DNA of 16,786 nt from the NCBI GenBank assembly GCA_026692885.1, contig JAPLNJ010001007.1, positions 1-16,786 on the forward strand, in the 5' to 3' direction. Of the stretch, positions 13,364-16,786 are shown piece by piece. Both the position numbers and the translations under genes were made by a program. Position 1 is the stretch's first letter. Each line of letters begins with the position of its first letter. The notes under the pieces are model-generated. The model did not search any database. It was given only the letters and a program-made list of their open reading frames with translations, and was not told where the DNA came from. Origin of the DNA: Planctomycetota bacterium (GTDB lineage Bacteria; Planctomycetota; Planctomycetia; Pirellulales; Pirellulaceae).

Positions 13364-14602
13364 CTAGCAAGCTTTGACTCCCAGGAGCAAACGCGTCAAC
13401 TTGCGGTGGTCCGCAGGTTCGATGTCCTCCGGTACATTCTGGCCCGTGGTGACGTAACTGAGCGGCCACCGAGTACTCCGTGCCAAGGCTAGGAGCTGAC
13501 CGAGAGTGGTCGCCTCGTCCAGCTTGGTCAGCAGTAGCGCGGTGACCCCCGCCGGGGCGAATTGAGCGGCCGTGTTCCGCAGGTACGCGGCACTGGCGAC
13601 CACGCTGAGCACGAGCTGGACTTCGTCGGCCTGAGCTTCGGCCAGCGTGGACTTAAGTTCCTGGATCTTCATGGCGTCTTGCGGGCTACGCCCGGCCGTA
13701 TCCACCAGGATCAGCTCCAGGCCGGAGAGCCGCTCCACGGCAGCCCGCACTTCCCGAGGGGTCGAGACGACCTCCAGCGGCACCTCGAGGATGTCCGCGT
13801 AGCTGCGCAGTTGTTCGACGGCGGCCAGGCGGTAGGTGTCCGTCGTAATCAAGCCCACACGACGTTGTTCCCGGAGCCGGTAGTAGGCCGCCAGTTTAGC
13901 GACCGTGGTCGTCTTGCCGACGCCGGTCGGCCCCACGAGCGCGACGATCCGTGTCTGGGCAGGCCGGACTTGCAGGGGACCGCTGACCCGCAGCTCCCGC
14001 TCGATCAAGCGGGCCACGCGGGCCTTCAGGAGCACCGGATCGAGCAGGTCACGCGGGGAGGCCGCCTGGCGGACCTGGTCGACCAACTCCCAGGCCAGCT
14101 CCTCCTCAACTTCCGCTTGCAGCAATTCCCTGTACACCGGTTGCAGGATCTCGGGCAAGTCGTGACGCCGCGGACGCGCGGCCTCGCAGGACAGGTCTTC
14201 GACCCACGAATGGGGCGTGCCAGGTTCTTGTTTCAGGGACTCGCGAAGCTGCCTGCGATAATCCGTCGCATGGGCAGGTGGCAGATCGGTCGCCTCGTCC
14301 GCCTCGCCACGCCCGCTCAGCCGGGGCTGCAGCGGGGCTCCAGCGCCGGGCTCCGGGGCCGCAGCGGCCCATTGCGGAAAGCGGCTGGGAACTTGGATTT
14401 CCGACGAGGCCACGACTTCGATCTGCCGCGCGCCGGTCAGCCACTGGAACAGCCCTCGGCGGACCTCGCGCGTCTGCAGGACGGCGGCGTCGGGGCCGAG
14501 CGTGCGGCGAATCTCCTGCAACGCCTCAGGCATCGAACTGGCGCGAAACGTGCGGATGTGCAGATCCTCCACCGTGGGGCTTAAGGAAGTCGATATCGTC
14601 AT
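13364..14602 (-). CDS. flhF: Flagellar biosynthesis SRP-type GTPase FlhF
   Basis: A 412-residue SRP-family GTPase that helps place and number flagella at the membrane. The N-terminal DLHIRTFRASSMPEALQEIR and LGPDAAVLQTREVRRG (13-50) are the typical FlhF start. A variable linker (70-145) precedes the NG domain, with P-loop GPTGVGKTTTVAKLA at 224-238, TTDTYRLAAVEQLRSY at 253-268, DTAGRS at 301-306 and TKLDE at 359-363. The C-terminal G5-like segment is YVTTGQNVPEDI. Start choice: ATG 14602 gives the conserved N-terminus with a ten-residue extension. A TTG at 14659 overlaps the flhA stop as TTGA and is possible but adds unconserved residues. Stop TAG at 13364-13366. It is next to flhA as in most flagellated bacteria. 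Confidence 0.94.
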   Translation of the reverse strand: MTISTSLSPTVEDLHIRTFRASSMPEALQEIRRTLGPDAAVLQTREVRRGLFQWLTGARQIEVVASSEIQVPSRFPQWAAAAPEPGAGAPLQPRLSGRGEADEATDLPPAHATDYRRQLRESLKQEPGTPHSWVEDLSCEAARPRRHDLPEILQPVYRELLQAEVEEELAWELVDQVRQAASPRDLLDPVLLKARVARLIERELRVSGPLQVRPAQTRIVALVGPTGVGKTTTVAKLAAYYRLREQRRVGLITTDTYRLAAVEQLRSYADILEVPLEVVSTPREVRAAVERLSGLELILVDTAGRSPQDAMKIQELKSTLAEAQADEVQLVLSVVASAAYLRNTAAQFAPAGVTALLLTKLDEATTLGQLLALARSTRWPLSYVTTGQNVPEDIEPADHRKLTRLLLGVKAC

Positions 14603-14655
14603 GTATCTGGGATCCCTGGTGTGCGCGCGGTCCGCCGCCTCGCAACGGTGTTGGT

Positions 14656-16737
14656 TCAAGCCGCGACAGGCAGCCCGTCATTCACGATGCGTACGGATTC
14701 GACTCGGGTGTCCGGGGTAATTTCGTCGTAGCTGAGCACCACCAGGTCCGGCAGCCTGGTCCTCGTCAGCTGTTTCAGACCAGCGCGAATCTCCGGACTA
14801 ACCAGCACCACTCGGGGACGGCCGGCGCGGGACAGACGCTCCGTGTCCCGGCCGAGCGAGTCGCAGAGCTGCTGCACGGCCTGGGGCGACAGTCGCACCC
14901 GCAGCCCGCGATCGTCCTGGTGCAATCCGCCTCGGATCCGTTCCTCCCACGCCGGGTCGATGGTCGCGACGCGCAGCCGGCGGTCGGTGTCTCGGTAACG
15001 CGTACAGATCGTGCGCGCCAGACGCTGACGCACGAATTCGGTCAACTCAACCGCATCCTTGGTGTGCGGGACGTGATCCCCGAGCGCCTCCAGCACGCTG
15101 CCCAGGGGGCGGATGGGCACGCCCTCGCGGAGCAGCACTTGTAGCACTTGTTGGACTTCGCCCAGTTTCATGAAGCCGGGAATCAATTCATCCACCACGG
15201 CCGGCGACGTCTTCCGTAGCTCGTCCAGCAGGTGCTTGGTGGCATCTCGCGTCATCAGGTCAGGCGCGTACTCGCGCACCACCTGCCGCAGCTGGTTCGC
15301 CAGCACCCCGCTGGGCTCGACAAGTTGGTAGCCTTGCCGCTTTGCCTCGGGCACGTGCTCCGGCTCAATCCAGACCGCGGCGTGCTGGCTGGCCGGGTCC
15401 ACGGCCCGTTCGCCGGTCAGACTCCCGCTCGCGCCGTCGCGTGCCACCGCCAGCACGCGATCAGGATAGACGCAACCCTCGGCCACCGGGTTGCCGGCAA
15501 TCTTGATCCGGTACTGGTGTTTGCCCAACCGGAGGTTGTCGCGGATGCGAACCCGGGGCAGGACGATCCCCAGGTCCACCGCCACTCGCCGGCGGACTTC
15601 GGTAATCTGGGCGAGCAAATCGCCACCCCGATTCGGGTCGGCCAGACGAATTAAGCCGACGCCGATTTCGATCTCCAGCGGATCCACCGCCAAGTAGTCC
15701 TCGATGCGTTTTTCCACGGCCGCCTGGGGCCGCTCGTCCGCACGGGACGGTGGGCAGGCGGGCCGTGCTGCCGAACGAATCGCAGCGCGCCGCAACAGGT
15801 AAGCGCCGCCGCCGAAACCGCAGGCCAAGGCCAACAGCGGGACCGCCGGCAAATGCACGAACACCAGCACCACTAGAAAGCTGGCCGCCACGGCCAGGAC
15901 CAGGGGGCGCGAGAAGAGCTGCTTCAGGAACTCCCGGGGCAGGTCCACGGACTGAGAACCACGAGTCACCAGCAGGCCCGCACCCAGGGAGATCAGCAAA
16001 GCCGGGAGCTGCGCCACTAAGCCGTCCCCGATGGTCAGTTTGCTGTAGAGGCCGGCCGCCTCGCGCAGCCCCAAACCGGCGTCGAACACGCCGATGCATA
16101 AACCTCCGACCAGATTGATCAGGATGATAATCATCGCCGCCACGGCGTCGCCACGCACAAATTTGCTGGCCCCGTCCATCGCGCCGTAGAAATCCGCTTG
16201 GTCGGTGAGCTCTCGACGACGACGCTGGGACTCCTGAGCATCGATCAGCCCCGCGTGCAGGTCGGCATCAATCGCCATTTGACGTCCCGGTAGGCCATCC
16301 AATGCGAACCGTGCCGCCACTTCGCTGATCCGCGTCGCTCCCTGGGTGATCACCACGAACTGGATCACGGCGATGATGGCGAACAGGACCAAGCCCACCA
16401 GCGTATGGTCGCCGGAGACAAATTCACCGAAGGCCCGAATCACTTGGCCCGCCGCATCCAGATGCTCCGTCCCGGCTTGCGTCAGGATCAGCCGCGTCGA
16501 AGCCACATTCAGGACCAGGCGGCTCAGTGTCGTGACGAGCAGCAGGGAAGGGAACACCCCGAACTCCAGCGGCGTCTTGACGGACAAGGTCGTCAGCAAC
16601 ACCACCAACGCGACGGCCAAATTCGCGGCCAGCAGGATATCCAGCAGGCCGGCTGGCAGCGGCGCAAGCATCACCAGGACGCAGGCAATGATGCCAACCG
16701 GCACGACCAAATTTTGCCAACGAGCCAATCGTGACAT
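14656..16737 (-). CDS. flhA: Flagellar type III export gate protein FlhA
   Basis: A 693-residue inner-membrane protein forming the export gate of the flagellar type III secretion apparatus. The N-terminal ~315 residues hold the membrane segments (for example 9-29, 32-50, 113-131, 201-219, 240-258, 278-296, 297-315). The FHIPEP signature is at 136-159 (RISEVAARFALDGLPGRQMA then IDAD), with arginine in place of the usual lysine in PGKQ. ADFYGAMDGASKFVRGDAVA (181-200) is the strongly conserved loop. The cytoplasmic domain (from ~330) includes LEIEIGVGLIRLAD and ends in DTRVESVRIVNDGLPVAA. Length is normal for the family. The start is ATG 16737. The 49 bases upstream contain no complete gene; a GATAAT at the window edge (16786-16781) could be a -10 box but its -35 is outside. 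The gene overlaps or abuts flhF. Confidence 0.97.
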   Translation of the reverse strand: MSRLARWQNLVVPVGIIACVLVMLAPLPAGLLDILLAANLAVALVVLLTTLSVKTPLEFGVFPSLLLVTTLSRLVLNVASTRLILTQAGTEHLDAAGQVIRAFGEFVSGDHTLVGLVLFAIIAVIQFVVITQGATRISEVAARFALDGLPGRQMAIDADLHAGLIDAQESQRRRRELTDQADFYGAMDGASKFVRGDAVAAMIIILINLVGGLCIGVFDAGLGLREAAGLYSKLTIGDGLVAQLPALLISLGAGLLVTRGSQSVDLPREFLKQLFSRPLVLAVAASFLVVLVFVHLPAVPLLALACGFGGGAYLLRRAAIRSAARPACPPSRADERPQAAVEKRIEDYLAVDPLEIEIGVGLIRLADPNRGGDLLAQITEVRRRVAVDLGIVLPRVRIRDNLRLGKHQYRIKIAGNPVAEGCVYPDRVLAVARDGASGSLTGERAVDPASQHAAVWIEPEHVPEAKRQGYQLVEPSGVLANQLRQVVREYAPDLMTRDATKHLLDELRKTSPAVVDELIPGFMKLGEVQQVLQVLLREGVPIRPLGSVLEALGDHVPHTKDAVELTEFVRQRLARTICTRYRDTDRRLRVATIDPAWEERIRGGLHQDDRGLRVRLSPQAVQQLCDSLGRDTERLSRAGRPRVVLVSPEIRAGLKQLTRTRLPDLVVLSYDEITPDTRVESVRIVNDGLPVAA

Positions 16738-16786
16738 GATGCTACGAAGAGTGTTTTTCGGTTCGAGACGAGCGGCGGAGATTATC

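Noticed and set aside
13562..14584. 340-codon plus-strand open frame
   Set aside because: Antisense shadow of flhF; composition rich in Gly/Arg/Gln with no family motif.

Overview
The window reads as GC-rich chromosomal DNA from a planctomycete (Planctomycetota, Pirellulales-like). The grounds are the flhA-flhF-fliA-nucleotidyltransferase order, the style of the small 'AGCDD' protein at 5609-5863, and the density of GC-rich palindromic repeats. This placement rests on remembered family resemblance, not on a search.

The right part (about 10.9-16.8 kb) is intact backbone, all on the minus strand. It holds flhA (flagellar export gate), flhF (SRP-type GTPase), a roughly 300-bp leader, fliA (flagellar sigma factor) and a CCA-adding/poly(A)-polymerase-type nucleotidyltransferase. 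Spacing is tight, except for the leader upstream of fliA.

The middle (about 1.4-10.4 kb) is an accessory island, also mostly minus strand. From promoter-proximal to distal it carries: (1) a frameshifted regulator with an alpha-CTD-like helix-hairpin-helix and a sigma-region-4-like HTH, behind a promoter-like sequence at 10408-10436; (2) a ~1000-aa DUF499 P-loop ATPase; (3) a DUF3780 protein overlapping it by ATGA; (4) two palindromic elements flanking an oppositely oriented small gene with its own promoter-like sequence; (5) a DUF1156/COG1743-type DNA methylase that stops after about 340 residues; and (6) a PLD-nuclease/SNF2-helicase fusion. ATPase + small partner + methylase + PLD-helicase is the composition of an epigenetic anti-mobile-element system of the BREX type 3/DISARM kind. 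This copy looks damaged. The methylase has lost its second half, including where motif IV should lie, and the helicase has lost its own start. One deletion explains both. The regulator is broken by one base.

The edges of the island are gene debris. On the right is the C-terminal piece of a tyrosine recombinase directly after the nucleotidyltransferase gene. On the left are a ParA-type ATPase piece (1236-1391) and an SF1 (IGHMBP2/UPF1-like) helicase remnant (285-745) ending at a 26-bp inverted repeat. The first 280 bases carry three REP-like palindromes with covarying stems and a 24-bp perfect hairpin. I saw no rRNA, tRNA or CRISPR array.

How the parts would work together, if complete: the regulator controls the operon; DUF499 and DUF3780 form the ATPase partner complex; the methylase marks self DNA; the PLD-helicase acts on unmarked DNA. 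As it stands, methylation by this locus is very unlikely, which makes the fate of the still-open ATPase, DUF3780 and helicase frames the main question.
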